From Candidatus Aalborgicola bjergmarkensis (GTDB lineage: Bacteria > Pseudomonadota > Gammaproteobacteria > Burkholderiales > Burkholderiaceae_C), in assembly GCA_016708725.1 (NCBI GenBank), contig JADJFE010000032.1, forward strand, positions 124,001 to 188,000: DNA of 64,000 nucleotides, given 5' to 3'. Position 1 is the first letter of the stretch. Every line of letters begins with the position of its first letter. Position numbers and translations under genes: made by a program. A model generated the notes under the pieces. That model was not told where the DNA came from and did not search any database. It saw nothing but the letters and a program-made list of their open reading frames with translations. Shown here piece after piece: positions 42,805 through 51,422 of this stretch.

Positions 42805-43107
42805 ATGCACTTGGTCTCAGTTCCACCCCTTTTGGCCTTTGCCAGGAAGCATCCGGCATCGAAGCAGGCGCTTCAGACGTGGTGTGCCGAGGTCAAAAAG
42901 GCGCAATGGCAACAACCTGCCGACATCAAGGCCCAGTTTGCGAGCGCCAGTATCCTGAAAAATCGGCGGGTGGTTTTCAACATCAAGAGTAATGACTACC
43001 GCATCGTGGTAGCAGTGGCCTTCAACACGGGTTTTGTGTATGTCAAATTCATCGGCACGCATCTGGAATATGACGCTATTGACGCAGACACGATTGAACC
43101 CGATTAA
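42805..43107 (+). CDS. higB: HigB family type II toxin (mRNA interferase-like)
   Basis: 100 residues. The core LLAFARKHPASKQALQTWCA, KKAQWQQPADIKAQF and NRRVVFNIKSNDYRIVVAVAF plus FVYVKFIGTHLEYDAID is the HigB_toxin family (RelE superfold). The next gene, HigA-like, starts 14 bp downstream, giving the usual toxin-first higBA order. Full length for the family. Expected to cleave ribosome-associated mRNA unless bound by its antitoxin. Confidence 0.9.
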   Translation: MHLVSVPPLLAFARKHPASKQALQTWCAEVKKAQWQQPADIKAQFASASILKNRRVVFNIKSNDYRIVVAVAFNTGFVYVKFIGTHLEYDAIDADTIEPD

Positions 43108-43121
43108 CAGGATGTACAACG

Positions 43122-43487
43122 ATGGACATTAAACCCATACATACCGAGGCTGACTACAAAGCAACCTTGAAGGAAGTGTCAGCGCTGATTGACCAAGATC
43201 CGCAGCGCTTCACGCCCGAGGGAGATCGGTTGGAAATACTGGGCTTGATGGTACAAGCCTATGAAGCCGAGCACTGCCCGATTGACCCGCCCGACCCCAT
43301 CGAGGCCATCAAATTCCGCATGGATCAGCAAGGACTCCAGCCCAAAGACCTGGAACCCATGATCGGACGACGCAACCGGGTTTATGAAGTGCTCAATGGC
43401 AAACGCAAGCTCACCATGTCCATGATCCGCAAGCTCCATACCGGGCTGGGAATTGCGGCAGAGAGTCTGATTCGTCAAACTCGCTGA
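43122..43487 (+). CDS. higA: HigA family antitoxin (XRE-like)
   Basis: 121 residues from MDIKPIHTEADYKATLKEVS, with DPPDPIEAIKFRMDQQGLQP, KDLEPMIGRRNRVYEVLNGK and RKLTMSMIRKLHTGLGI, the helix-turn-helix of HigA antitoxins with a C-terminal DNA-binding domain. An AGGATG lies a few bases before ATG 43122. Probably represses the higBA promoter upstream of 42805. Confidence 0.9.
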   Translation: MDIKPIHTEADYKATLKEVSALIDQDPQRFTPEGDRLEILGLMVQAYEAEHCPIDPPDPIEAIKFRMDQQGLQPKDLEPMIGRRNRVYEVLNGKRKLTMSMIRKLHTGLGIAAESLIRQTR

Positions 43488-43605
43488 GGGAAGTGTCAAC
43501 CATTCAGTAAGTAAAAATGGTCATTCCCGCTTGTGCAGCAAGCACAGGCGGCTCTGTTTTTCGTAGCATTGGTAGCATTTTGTGAGGGCCGGGGCTGTGC
43601 AGTTC

Positions 43606-44016
43606 ATGGAGCTTGCATCGTTGTCGAAGGTTCAGGTGCGTGCTTTGGCGGACGCGCTGCCTGGCGGACAAGCCGATGCCATCGAAACGTGTGTGCAGTT
43701 CGTATGCGCCGAAACCGGGACCGGGACCGGGAACGTCTGGCATGGTCGGGGCCGCGCGATGATGTGCCGCAGGCTCAAGCATGTCCCGCTTGCGCAACAC
43801 CAACGGGATCGGTTGGTGGAGTGCATCCTGCATCGACTGGCTACCGGGCGGTTTTCGGAGCAGTTTCGGGACCAGTTGCGGCTTGCCCTTCATCTGGACC
43901 GTGGGCGATCTCTTGCAGTGGCGCAGTGCGCGTTGGAGGTCGGCAAGCCTCATACCGCGCGTTACGCCAGATGGGTACTGTCACATGCGGTTGATGCGAT
44001 GGTGGGCGATGGTTGA
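43606..44016 (+). CDS. Hypothetical protein
   Basis: 136 residues from MELASLSKVQVRALADALPG. A GTG at 43582 could add eight residues. The sequence has a helical N-terminus, a cysteine-containing stretch (IETCVQFVCAETGTGTG, over a small ACCGGG tandem) and a basic, helical C-terminus (GRFSEQFRDQLRLALHLDRG, HTARYARWVLSHAVDAMVGD). I do not recognise the family. Codon bias is compatible with a real gene and no other long frame explains the interval, but evidence for expression is weak. Confidence 0.45.
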   Translation: MELASLSKVQVRALADALPGGQADAIETCVQFVCAETGTGTGNVWHGRGRAMMCRRLKHVPLAQHQRDRLVECILHRLATGRFSEQFRDQLRLALHLDRGRSLAVAQCALEVGKPHTARYARWVLSHAVDAMVGDG

Positions 44017-44100
44017 CGTAAAGTAAACGATCACATCTGTGTCGCCAATGGCCATTATCTGGTTCACAATGAGGGGGAAATTTCGCGTTTTTTGTTGTTA

Positions 44101-44128
44101 GACGAATTAGACGAATTAGACGAATAAC
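44101..44128 (+). repeat. 9-bp tandem repeat immediately before the hybrid kinase start
   Basis: GACGAATTA occurs twice and GACGAATAA once, ending two bases before ATG 44129, where a Shine-Dalgarno is expected. No purine-rich ribosome site is visible nearby. Change of copy number would alter the spacing of upstream signals. Confidence 0.7.
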
Positions 44129-45667
44129 ATGACAAAGAAAAAGAGACAAAAACTATTTCCCCACACACTGCGGCGGCGCTTGCTCTACAGCATCCTGCCA
44201 TGGTATCTGCTGTTGGCGTTGACGTTGACCGTGGTCCAGCTGAGCATCGAGTATTTCACTGTCAGCCATGCTGTTGACGGCGATCTGGCGGCCCTGGGGC
44301 GCACCATCGAACCGGCTGCGACTGAAGCGGTGTGGAAGCTCGATGACGTGCTCCTGAAATCCGTGGTGCGCGGAGCACGGCAAAACGCCATTGTCAGTGG
44401 CATACGGCTGCGCTCGGAACAAGGCGAGGTGCTGGTGACGGACGGCTATCTCCCGCAACCCTCTGAAGAACTGCTCAAGGCACTTCTTGATCCGTACAAG
44501 GAAGAGACTGTCACCTTGTTTCGCCTTGTTCCTGGCGTTTCCAATGTCCCCGATGGCAAAAACTTTCGGACAATCGGCCATCTGGATTTGTATGCCAACC
44601 GCGCGGTGCTGTGGGATCGCATGAAATACAGTTTTCTGGTGGTCGTCATCAATTCCATCATTCTTGCGACCGGATTGTGGCTCATCATCTCGTGGACCAT
44701 CCAGCGGCGGCTTTCCTCCAGCGTCACGCGCGTGGCCCGCATCATTGCCGGATGGCGTTTCCAGACGGGCGATGTCAAGTCGGAAACCATCGACTACCCC
44801 TACCAGGATGAGATTGGCGACCTGGTGCATGCACTCAACGACAGCCAGGCGCGCTTGTTTGATTCGTTGCAGCAACTCAGCACCATTAACCAGAATCTGG
44901 AAAAAATGGTCATCGAACGCACCAGGGAGTTACAACAGGCAAAAGAGTCCGCTGAAGCCGCCAATCAGGCCAAAGGCCAGTTTCTGGCCAATATGAGCCA
45001 TGAAATCCGCACCCCGATGAATGCCATTCTGGGCATGTTGCATCTGAGCCTGAAGCTGGAACTGTCGCCGTCGCTGCTCAACTACCTGGTCAAGGCGCAA
45101 AGCGCAGCCCATTCCTTGCTGGGCATCATCAATGACATTCTGGATTTTTCCAAAATCGAAGCCGGAAAACTGGTCATCGAACACATCGAATTCAACCTCG
45201 AAACCGTCTTGCAGCAGCTGACCGATGCGGTGGGTTACCAGGTGGGACACAAGGGGATCGAATTCCTGATCCGTTTTGACCCCAACGTGCCGACCATGCT
45301 GGTCGGGGACCCTTTGCGCATCGGGCAAGTGCTGCTCAACTTGTGTGGCAACTCGGTGAAATTCACCGAACGGGGTGAAATAGAGCTTTCTGTACGCGCC
45401 CTCTCCACCACTGCAACCGGGTTGACGCTGCAGGTATGTGTGCGTGATTCGGGCATTGGCATGGCGCCCGAGGTACAGGGTCGGCTCTTTCAGAAATTCA
45501 CCCAGGCGGATCAAACCACCACCCGGCGCTTGCGGCACCGGCTTGGGGCTGGCCATCAGCAAAAATCTGGTGGAGATGATGGGGGGGCGTATCTGGGTCG
45601 AGCATTCCAGACCCGGCCATGGCACGACGATCTGCTTTATTTTGCCGCTGCAGATTGCCAACCGTAG
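44129..45667 (+). CDS. Hybrid sensor histidine kinase, N-terminal part (sensor, HAMP, HisKA, HATPase); frameshift at ~45525
   Basis: Two membrane segments (LLYSILPWYLLLALTLTV at ~14-36; FLVVVINSIILATGLWLII at ~170-190) enclose a ~130-residue periplasmic domain. A HAMP-like linker follows, then HisKA with phospho-acceptor His ~291 in FLANMSHEIRTPMN and the HATPase N-box (GNSVKFTERGEIELSV) and G1 box (VRDSGIGMA). The match to the G2 box breaks after FTQADQTTTRR: the DNA reads CGGCGCTTGCGGCACC where two additional bases would give RRFGGTGLGLA. The remaining residues to the stop at 45665-45667 are out of frame. The true protein continues at 45534 in another frame. Confidence 0.8.
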   Translation: MTKKKRQKLFPHTLRRRLLYSILPWYLLLALTLTVVQLSIEYFTVSHAVDGDLAALGRTIEPAATEAVWKLDDVLLKSVVRGARQNAIVSGIRLRSEQGEVLVTDGYLPQPSEELLKALLDPYKEETVTLFRLVPGVSNVPDGKNFRTIGHLDLYANRAVLWDRMKYSFLVVVINSIILATGLWLIISWTIQRRLSSSVTRVARIIAGWRFQTGDVKSETIDYPYQDEIGDLVHALNDSQARLFDSLQQLSTINQNLEKMVIERTRELQQAKESAEAANQAKGQFLANMSHEIRTPMNAILGMLHLSLKLELSPSLLNYLVKAQSAAHSLLGIINDILDFSKIEAGKLVIEHIEFNLETVLQQLTDAVGYQVGHKGIEFLIRFDPNVPTMLVGDPLRIGQVLLNLCGNSVKFTERGEIELSVRALSTTATGLTLQVCVRDSGIGMAPEVQGRLFQKFTQADQTTTRRLRHRLGAGHQQKSGGDDGGAYLGRAFQTRPWHDDLLYFAAADCQP

Positions 45668-47264
45668 CGAGGGCGTCGAGCGTATCGAACAGGCCGGACC
45701 GATGCTGCGCGGCGTGCGGGTGCTGGTGGTGGATGACAACCAGGTATCGCGTGAAATCATGGCCGATATGCTGCGTTTTTTCCGCCTGGACGTGACCGTC
45801 GCAGCCAGCGGCGCAGCCGCCCTTGCCGCCTTGCATGCTGCCAGCGAAAGGCCGTTTGAACTGGTATTGATGGACTGGCGTATGCCGGGCATGGACGGGG
45901 ACGAAACCGCGCAGCGCATACAGTCCGACACCAGCCTGACGAGCCAACCCAAGATCGTGATGGTCACGGCTTACGGGCGGGAAGATGTGATACGGCGCGC
46001 AGAACATGCGGGAATGGATGGTTTCCTGATCAAACCGTTTACGCCATCGGTTCTGCTCGACACCGTTTTGTCCGTACTGGGCCGGCGCCGCGTGCTCGAA
46101 AATACCGAAGCGCTGCTGCATGCAGCGCCAGCCGCGCTACCGATGGTGCGACCCCTGTCCGGGGCGCACATTCTGCTGGTCGAGGACAATGAAATCAACC
46201 GGGAGTTTGCCTGCGAACTGTTGCGTAGCGAAGGTATACAGATTGACACAGCAGAAAATGGCCAGGAGGCACTGCAAATGGTGCGTGCGCAGGTGTTCGA
46301 TGCCGTATTGATGGACATCCAGATGCCCGTCCTGGACGGATTGGAGGCGACAAGGCGCATGCGGGCTCTGGCATGGGATACCACGGTTGCGAACCGGGAG
46401 CGTTTTGCCCGCATGCCCATCATCGCCATGACGGCGATGGCGATGGTGCAAGATGCCGAAAAAACCAGGGCTGCAGGGATGAATGACCATGTGACCAAAC
46501 CGATTGCCCCGGAGCGGCTCATGGCCGTGCTGAGCAAGTGGGTCAAACCTGCGTCCGGCGGCATATCGTCGGTACCGGCAGTGCCCGCCATGCCTGCTGT
46601 GCCAGCTGTGCTGACCGTGCCAGCTGCTGCCAAACCGCAGACAGACCGCGAGGCCGTCCCGCAGGCGCTGCTGGAGCTCGCCAGCCTGGATGCGCGCACC
46701 GGAATACGGCGCATCGGGGGCAAGGTGGCGGCTTATTGCAAGCAGTTGCAGCGCTTCCGGGACCATCACCGGGACGCACACGCAAAATTGCAGCAGCTTC
46801 TGACAATTCCCAACCTGCAACCGGCGGCAGAATATTGCCATACCCTCAAGGGAATCACCGGCAATATCGGCGCGGGCGCACTGTACGAGAAAATTTGTGA
46901 AATCGACGTTGACCTCAAACAGGGCAAACTGCCAGCCGATTCCGATCTGGGCGCCTTGTATACCCTGCTGTCACAGGTTATGGCCGACATCGACCATTTT
47001 TCCGCCATGCCGTCGGCGCCGGTGGGCGACGTTGCGCCGCTGCCACCTGCGGATATTCTGGAGCGCCTGGGTCGGCTGGAGCAGGCACTGCGCTACGATC
47101 TGGGCGCAGCCGAAGGGATATTGCAAGAACTGCGCACCGGAGTGAGTGACCCTACACTTGCGTCCACGATACAGGAATTGGCGCAAAAAACCGACATGTT
47201 CATCATCGACGAGGCACTGGTGCTCATTGACACCCTGCGCCACACCCTGCAACCGACCACCTGA
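45534..47264 (+). CDS. Hybrid sensor histidine kinase, C-terminal part (HATPase end, REC, REC, HPt)
   Basis: Begins GTGLGLAISKNLVEMMGG and ends the ATPase domain at HGTTICFILPLQ. The first receiver has VLVVDDNQVSREIM and phospho-Asp in LVLMDWRMPGMDG; the second has ILLVEDNEINREFA and AVLMDIQMPVLDGLE; both keep the conserved Lys (FLIKPF, HVTKPI). An alanine/proline linker leads to an HPt domain with CHTLKGITGNIGA. With the N-terminal part this is a complete H-D-D-H phosphorelay protein of ~1,045 residues. The next gene starts 19 bp downstream, so signal output through that c-di-GMP protein is likely (inference). Confidence 0.8.
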   Translation, partial: GTGLGLAISKNLVEMMGGRIWVEHSRPGHGTTICFILPLQIANRSEGVERIEQAGPMLRGVRVLVVDDNQVSREIMADMLRFFRLDVTVAASGAAALAALHAASERPFELVLMDWRMPGMDGDETAQRIQSDTSLTSQPKIVMVTAYGREDVIRRAEHAGMDGFLIKPFTPSVLLDTVLSVLGRRRVLENTEALLHAAPAALPMVRPLSGAHILLVEDNEINREFACELLRSEGIQIDTAENGQEALQMVRAQVFDAVLMDIQMPVLDGLEATRRMRALAWDTTVANRERFARMPIIAMTAMAMVQDAEKTRAAGMNDHVTKPIAPERLMAVLSKWVKPASGGISSVPAVPAMPAVPAVLTVPAAAKPQTDREAVPQALLELASLDARTGIRRIGGKVAAYCKQLQRFRDHHRDAHAKLQQLLTIPNLQPAAEYCHTLKGITGNIGAGALYEKICEIDVDLKQGKLPADSDLGALYTLLSQVMADIDHFSAMPSAPVGDVAPLPPADILERLGRLEQALRYDLGAAEGILQELRTGVSDPTLASTIQELAQKTDMFIIDEALVLIDTLRHTLQPTT

Positions 47265-47283
47265 CCACCTGATTTGTGCCGCC

Positions 47284-49890
47284 ATGTCCCCCACGTCCCC
47301 CCCGTCCCCGATTTCACCCCCACGCTCTCGCATTCTGTTGGTCGATGATGTCAGTGAAAACCTGCACCAGCTCATCCAGATTCTGCGCAACGACCACGCC
47401 ATCATGGCGGCAACCAGCGGGGAAAAGGCGCTGGAACTGGCGCGCCAGCAACCACAACCCGACCTGATTCTGCTGGATGTCAAAATGCCTGGCATGGATG
47501 GGTATGCGACGCTGACCCACCTGAAATCAAACCCTCTCACGGCTGCCATTCCCGTGATCTTTATCACCGCATTGCATGAGATGGAGGATGAAGCGTATGG
47601 GCTGCGCCTGGGGGCGGTCGATTACATCACCAAACCCTTCAACCCCGATTTGCTGCAAGCGCGCATACGCGCCCAGCTCAGTCTGCGCCATCAACAAGGG
47701 ACATCCACCATGCCGCACCGTATCGCCCACGCCAAAGCCAAAGCAGATTTGCCCCCCAGGGTACTGGTGGTTGACGACGAACCGGAGAACATCCATGCCT
47801 TGCTCGAAGCCCTGAAAGATGACTACCGCATCATGGTCGCCAACACCGGCGCCAGGGCGCTGGACATGCTGCAAAAAGATAACCACCTCCCGGACCTGAT
47901 CCTCTTGGACGTAGTCATGCCGAACATGGATGGTTATGAAGTGTGTCGGCGCATCAAGGCCTTGCCATCCTGCAACCCCATTCCCATCATCTTTGTCACG
48001 GTGGTACAGGCTCTGCATGAAAAGATCAAGGGCTTTACCCTGGGCGCTGCCGACTACATCACCAAGCCCTTCGACATTGACGAGGTACGTGCGCGTGTGC
48101 GTACCCACGTCGAACTGCTGCGTCTGCGCCAGTCCCTGGAGCAGCAGGTTGTCAGGCGTACCGAGCTGCTGCAGGAAAGCGAGGAAAAGTACCGCATTCT
48201 GGCCGACTACTCGCCCAACTGGGAATACTGGCTGGCATCCAGTGGCAACTACCTGTATATATCGCCCGCCTGCACGGAGGTGTCGGGCTTCACCCCGGCA
48301 GAATTTCTTGCCGACCCAGGTTTGATGGAAAGGCTCATCCACCCCGACGACCTTGAAGCCTGGAAAACCTATGGACCCGCAGGGGCGAGCCAGGACGGTG
48401 TAGCACTGATTCTGCGTATCCGGGCGAAAAATGGCGCCGAACGCTGGCTGGAGCACGTCGGCAAGCCGGTGGTCAATGCGCTGGGGCAACCCTGGGGGGT
48501 GCGCGGTTCCTACTGCGACATCACACAACGCCGCCATGCCGAGCAGAAACTGGATTTTTTCACCCACCGCGACCCGTTGACGGGGCTATCAAACCGCGCC
48601 CTGTTTTCCGAGTTCCTGGCGCGCGCCATCCGCCAGGCGGAGCATGCGCAGAGCGGTTTTTCCCTGCTGTGTGTCAATCTGGACAATTTCAAGACCGTCA
48701 ACGAAAGTCTGGGACACGGCGCAGGAGATCGTTTGTTGATCGAAGTCGCGCAACGCCTGCGCGAACTGCTGCCCGATGTCGAAGCGATGGCGCGCATCAG
48801 CGGCGATGAATTCAATGTCATTATCGACAATACCAGCAATGGCCCAGGCGTAGACCTGGTTGCGCAGCATGTGATAGACACCCTGTCAAAACCCTACCAG
48901 CTCGACGGAGACAGTGTGTATGTCGGCGCCAGCATCGGCATTGCGCTCTATCCGGCAGACGGACGCGACACCGAAACACTGCAAAGCAGCGCGGACTCCG
49001 CCTTGCACCGGGCCAAGGCCCAGGGTCGCGGGGTTCTGCGTTTCTTCTCGCCCGAACTCAGCATCCGCGCCAAATTGCGCCTGTCGATGGAAGTAGCCCT
49101 GCGCCGCGCCCTCGACCAGGGGGACTTGCTCCTGCACTACCAGCCGCAGGTGGACCTGGCCAGCGGCCAGCTGGTGGGGCTGGAAGCACTGGTACGCTGG
49201 CAACACGCCGAGCGTGGCCTGATCGCTCCTGGTGCATTTATTCCACTGGCCGAAGAGTGTGGCCTGATTGTCCCCCTGGGCAACTGGGTGCTGCGTACCG
49301 TGTGCCACCAGATCAAGGCCTGGTCTCAGTCGGGATTGGCACCACGCCAGACGGCGGTCAACGTGTCCACCTTGCAGCTCAGCCAGGGTCGATTGGTTGA
49401 ATCGGTCAGAAACGCGCTGGACGAAACGGGCATTTCCCCCAACCAACTGGAGCTGGAAATCACCGAAAGTTTTGTCATGCTGGACCCTGAGCGCTCATTT
49501 CGCGCACTGGCCGAACTCAAGGCGATGGGTGTACGGCTGTCCATCGACGACTTTGGTACCGGCTATTCCTCCTTGTCCTACCTGCAACAGCTGGAGGTGC
49601 ATAAGCTGAAGATCGACATGTCTTTTGTCCGTGGCATGACGCGCAACAGCGGCAAGGCCACCATTGTGCGGGCCGTGATTGCCATGGGACACAGCCTGGG
49701 GCTGGAGGTGATTGCCGAAGGCGTTGAAGAGTTGTCCCAGGCACGCCAACTGCGCGCCTTGACCTGCGATGTGATCCAGGGCTTTCTGGTCAGTCGCCCC
49801 CTACCCATCCATGACATCACCGAGCTGCTGGACAACTTCACACCTTTGGATACATCATCATCGGAAGATAGCCGTTTTGGCGCACTTTAG
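47284..49890 (+). CDS. REC-REC-PAS-GGDEF-EAL protein (c-di-GMP signalling)
   Basis: 868 residues from MSPTSPPSPISPP; the frame is open further upstream but that part overlaps the kinase gene. Two receiver domains (LDVKMPGMDGYATL and LDVVMPNMDGYEVC with phospho-Asp; YITKPF in both), a PAS domain (YRILADYSPNWEYWLASSGN), a GGDEF domain with DPLTGLSNRALF and an active-site variant ISGDEF, and an EAL domain with LEALVRWQH, ELEITES, DDFGTGYSSLSYL and EGVE. The EAL catalytic set appears complete, so phosphodiesterase activity is likely; the cyclase site has S for the first G, which can still be active in some proteins. A rearranged fragment of this gene lies at 59516-59972. Confidence 0.9.
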   Translation: MSPTSPPSPISPPRSRILLVDDVSENLHQLIQILRNDHAIMAATSGEKALELARQQPQPDLILLDVKMPGMDGYATLTHLKSNPLTAAIPVIFITALHEMEDEAYGLRLGAVDYITKPFNPDLLQARIRAQLSLRHQQGTSTMPHRIAHAKAKADLPPRVLVVDDEPENIHALLEALKDDYRIMVANTGARALDMLQKDNHLPDLILLDVVMPNMDGYEVCRRIKALPSCNPIPIIFVTVVQALHEKIKGFTLGAADYITKPFDIDEVRARVRTHVELLRLRQSLEQQVVRRTELLQESEEKYRILADYSPNWEYWLASSGNYLYISPACTEVSGFTPAEFLADPGLMERLIHPDDLEAWKTYGPAGASQDGVALILRIRAKNGAERWLEHVGKPVVNALGQPWGVRGSYCDITQRRHAEQKLDFFTHRDPLTGLSNRALFSEFLARAIRQAEHAQSGFSLLCVNLDNFKTVNESLGHGAGDRLLIEVAQRLRELLPDVEAMARISGDEFNVIIDNTSNGPGVDLVAQHVIDTLSKPYQLDGDSVYVGASIGIALYPADGRDTETLQSSADSALHRAKAQGRGVLRFFSPELSIRAKLRLSMEVALRRALDQGDLLLHYQPQVDLASGQLVGLEALVRWQHAERGLIAPGAFIPLAEECGLIVPLGNWVLRTVCHQIKAWSQSGLAPRQTAVNVSTLQLSQGRLVESVRNALDETGISPNQLELEITESFVMLDPERSFRALAELKAMGVRLSIDDFGTGYSSLSYLQQLEVHKLKIDMSFVRGMTRNSGKATIVRAVIAMGHSLGLEVIAEGVEELSQARQLRALTCDVIQGFLVSRPLPIHDITELLDNFTPLDTSSSEDSRFGAL

Positions 49891-49895
49891 GGTCA

Positions 49896-49956
49896 CCAGC
49901 GTAAATCAGCGCATGTATTTCCCCAGTTCCATCTTGGCGATGGCGTTGCGGTGAGG
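49896..49956 (-). pseudogene. 3'-end fragment of an acyl-CoA dehydrogenase gene
   Basis: On the minus strand it reads HRNAIAKMELGKYMR then TGA, the typical C-terminus of a medium/long-chain acyl-CoA dehydrogenase. It matches 50405-50460 but keeps the frame that the larger copy has lost by one base. It lies 5 bp after the stop of the c-di-GMP gene. Confidence 0.65.
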
Positions 49957-49979
49957 TTAAAGGGGTCAGACCCCTTTAA
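49957..49979. repeat. Perfect 23-bp palindrome TTAAAGGGGTC-A-GACCCCTTTAA
   Basis: Arms of 11 bp around one central base. A close relative (AAAGGGGTCTGACCCCTTT) occurs at 60334-60352. As a short hairpin it may act as a terminator, or be a repetitive extragenic palindrome. Confidence 0.6.
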
Positions 49980-50034
49980 TTACTGGTTTTGCTCTCACGT
50001 TTGGCTACGTTTTCGTGGTGTATGATCAAAAAAC

Positions 50035-50210
50035 ATAGCTGCCACCGCTTATCCCATAAGGTTTACAGCCCGATTTTCCTTTGATTTTGCCCTTCAAAAC
50101 GGGTCAAGGCGACGCCAGCAAGCGCCATGAGGCATCAAAGCGGGCCGTTTCCGGGTGTTTTGCATGGCAAATCGGGCTGCAAGGCTTATGGAACGTGCGA
50201 GCCGCTATTA
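50035..50210. repeat. Hairpin (MITE-like) repeat, copy 1
   Basis: Terminal arms ATAGCTGCCACCGCTTATCC / GGAACGTGCGAGCCGCTAT and inner arms CAGCCCGATTT / AAATCGGGCTG make the element almost fully self-complementary over ~176 bp. The 30 bp before it (TTTGGCTACGTTTTCGTGGT) are shared with 61178-61207 before copy 3. No open frame of note. Confidence 0.75.
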
Positions 50211-50235
50211 AAAAATGATGCGCAATGAAATGGGG

Positions 50236-50403
50236 CGGGCTTTCAGCCCTTTGGGAATTTTGACCTGCATACCTGGGGCGATGCCCCCAGGCTGGTATCA
50301 AGCCGGGCCTTTGGCCCTCCAATACCGGACCTACGCGTCTTACGCGCCAACGGCGCAACCCCATACCAGCCTGGGGCATCGCCCCAGGGACTGGCACCCC
50401 GCC
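50236..50403. repeat. GC-rich repeat with nested palindromes (family C), copy 1
   Basis: Contains GGGCGGGCTTTCAGCCCTTT and the inverted pair CTGGGGCGATGCCCCCAGG / CCAGCCTGGGGCATCGCCCC separated by ~90 bp; each arm is itself a short palindrome. Repeated at 51236-51422 and partly at 61402-61473. Always directly follows a hairpin-family copy, so the two travel together. Confidence 0.7.
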
Positions 50404-50408
50404 AGACA

Positions 50409-51034
50409 TCAACGCACATCAGCGCATGTATTTGCCAGTTCCATTTTGGCGATGGCGTTACGGTGTACCTCGTCCGGGCCATCGGAAAAGCGTAGCGTGC
50501 GGGCTGCGGTGTAGCTGTAGGCCAGCGGAAAATCGTCGCACATGCCCGCGCCGCCGTAGAGCTGAATGGCCCAGTCAATCACCTCGCACGCCATGCTGGG
50601 CGCCACTACCTTGATCATGGCGATTTCTGATTGGGCGAATTTGTTGCCCGCAAGCTCCATCATCCAGGCAGCTTTGAGTGTGAGCAGCCGCGCCATGTCG
50701 ATCTTGCAGCGTGCCTCGGCAATGCGCTCCTTGGTGACTGTCTGCGCTGCCAGTGGCTTGCCAAAGGCCACGCGCGCAACAGCACGCCGGCACATCAACT
50801 CCAGCGCGCGTTCGGCTAGGCCGATGAGGCGCATGCAGTGGTGGATGCGCCCCGGTCCCAGGCGGCCTTGGGCAATCTCAAAGCCACGGCCTTCACCCAG
50901 CAGGATGTTTCTCACTGGTACCGTCACGTTTTCAAAGGACAGTTCCATGTGACCATGGGGTGCATCCTCGTAGCCAAAGACATTGAGCGGGCGCACCACC
51001 TTCAATCCGGGCGTGTCTGCCGGAACAATCACCA
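50409..51034 (-). pseudogene. Acyl-CoA dehydrogenase, N-terminally truncated and 3'-frameshifted
   Basis: About 208 residues of the C-terminal half of an acyl-CoA dehydrogenase: VPADTPGLKVVRPLNVFG, FENVTVPVRNILLGEGRGF, GRIHHCMRLIGLAERALEL, YGGAGMCDDFPLAYSYTAAR, LRFSDGPDEVHRN. The N-terminal FAD/substrate half is missing: the 5' side ends at the hairpin repeat at 51045. The natural C-terminus KMELGKYMR is changed to KMELANTCADVR by loss of one G (CTGGCAAATACATG). Compare the intact 3' fragment at 49896-49956 and the internal fragment at 61474-61640. Not functional. Confidence 0.8.
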
Positions 51035-51044
51035 TACAAAAAAC

Positions 51045-51222
51045 ATAGCTGCCACCGCTTATCCCATAAGGTTTACAGCCCGATTTTCCTTTGATTTTGC
51101 CCTTCAAAACGGGTCAAGGCGACGCCAGCAAGCGCCATGAGGCATCAAAGCGGGCCGTTTCCGGGTGTTTTTGCATGGCAAATCGGGCTGCAAGGCTTAT
51201 GGAACGTGCGAGAGCCGCTATT
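51045..51222. repeat. Hairpin (MITE-like) repeat, copy 2
   Basis: Nearly identical to 50035-50210. It marks the break point of the truncated acyl-CoA dehydrogenase, just before the codons for MVIVPADTPG on the minus strand. Confidence 0.75.
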
Positions 51223-51235
51223 AAAAAATGATGCG

Positions 51236-51422
51236 CAATGAAATGGGGCGGGCTTTCAGCCCTTTGGGAATTTTTGACCTGCATACCTGGGGCGATGCCC
51301 CAGGCTGGTATCAAGCCGGGCCTTTGGCCCTCCAATACCGGACCTACGCGTCTTACGCGCCAACGGCGCAACCCCATACCAGCCTGGGGCATCGCCCCAG
51401 GGACTGGCACCCCGCCAGACAT
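51236..51422. repeat. GC-rich nested-palindrome repeat (family C), copy 2
   Basis: Near-identical to 50236-50403, with intact CCTGGGGCGATGCCCCAGG and CCTGGGGCATCGCCCCAGG palindromes about 90 bp apart. With the preceding hairpin copy it makes a direct duplication of the ~390-bp block starting at 50030. Confidence 0.7.

Noticed and set aside
50215..50514. Small open frames in the family C repeat (MRNEMGRAFSPLG-type)
   Set aside because: They arise from the palindromic repeat DNA and occur in several shifted versions at each copy, so they are unlikely to be proteins.
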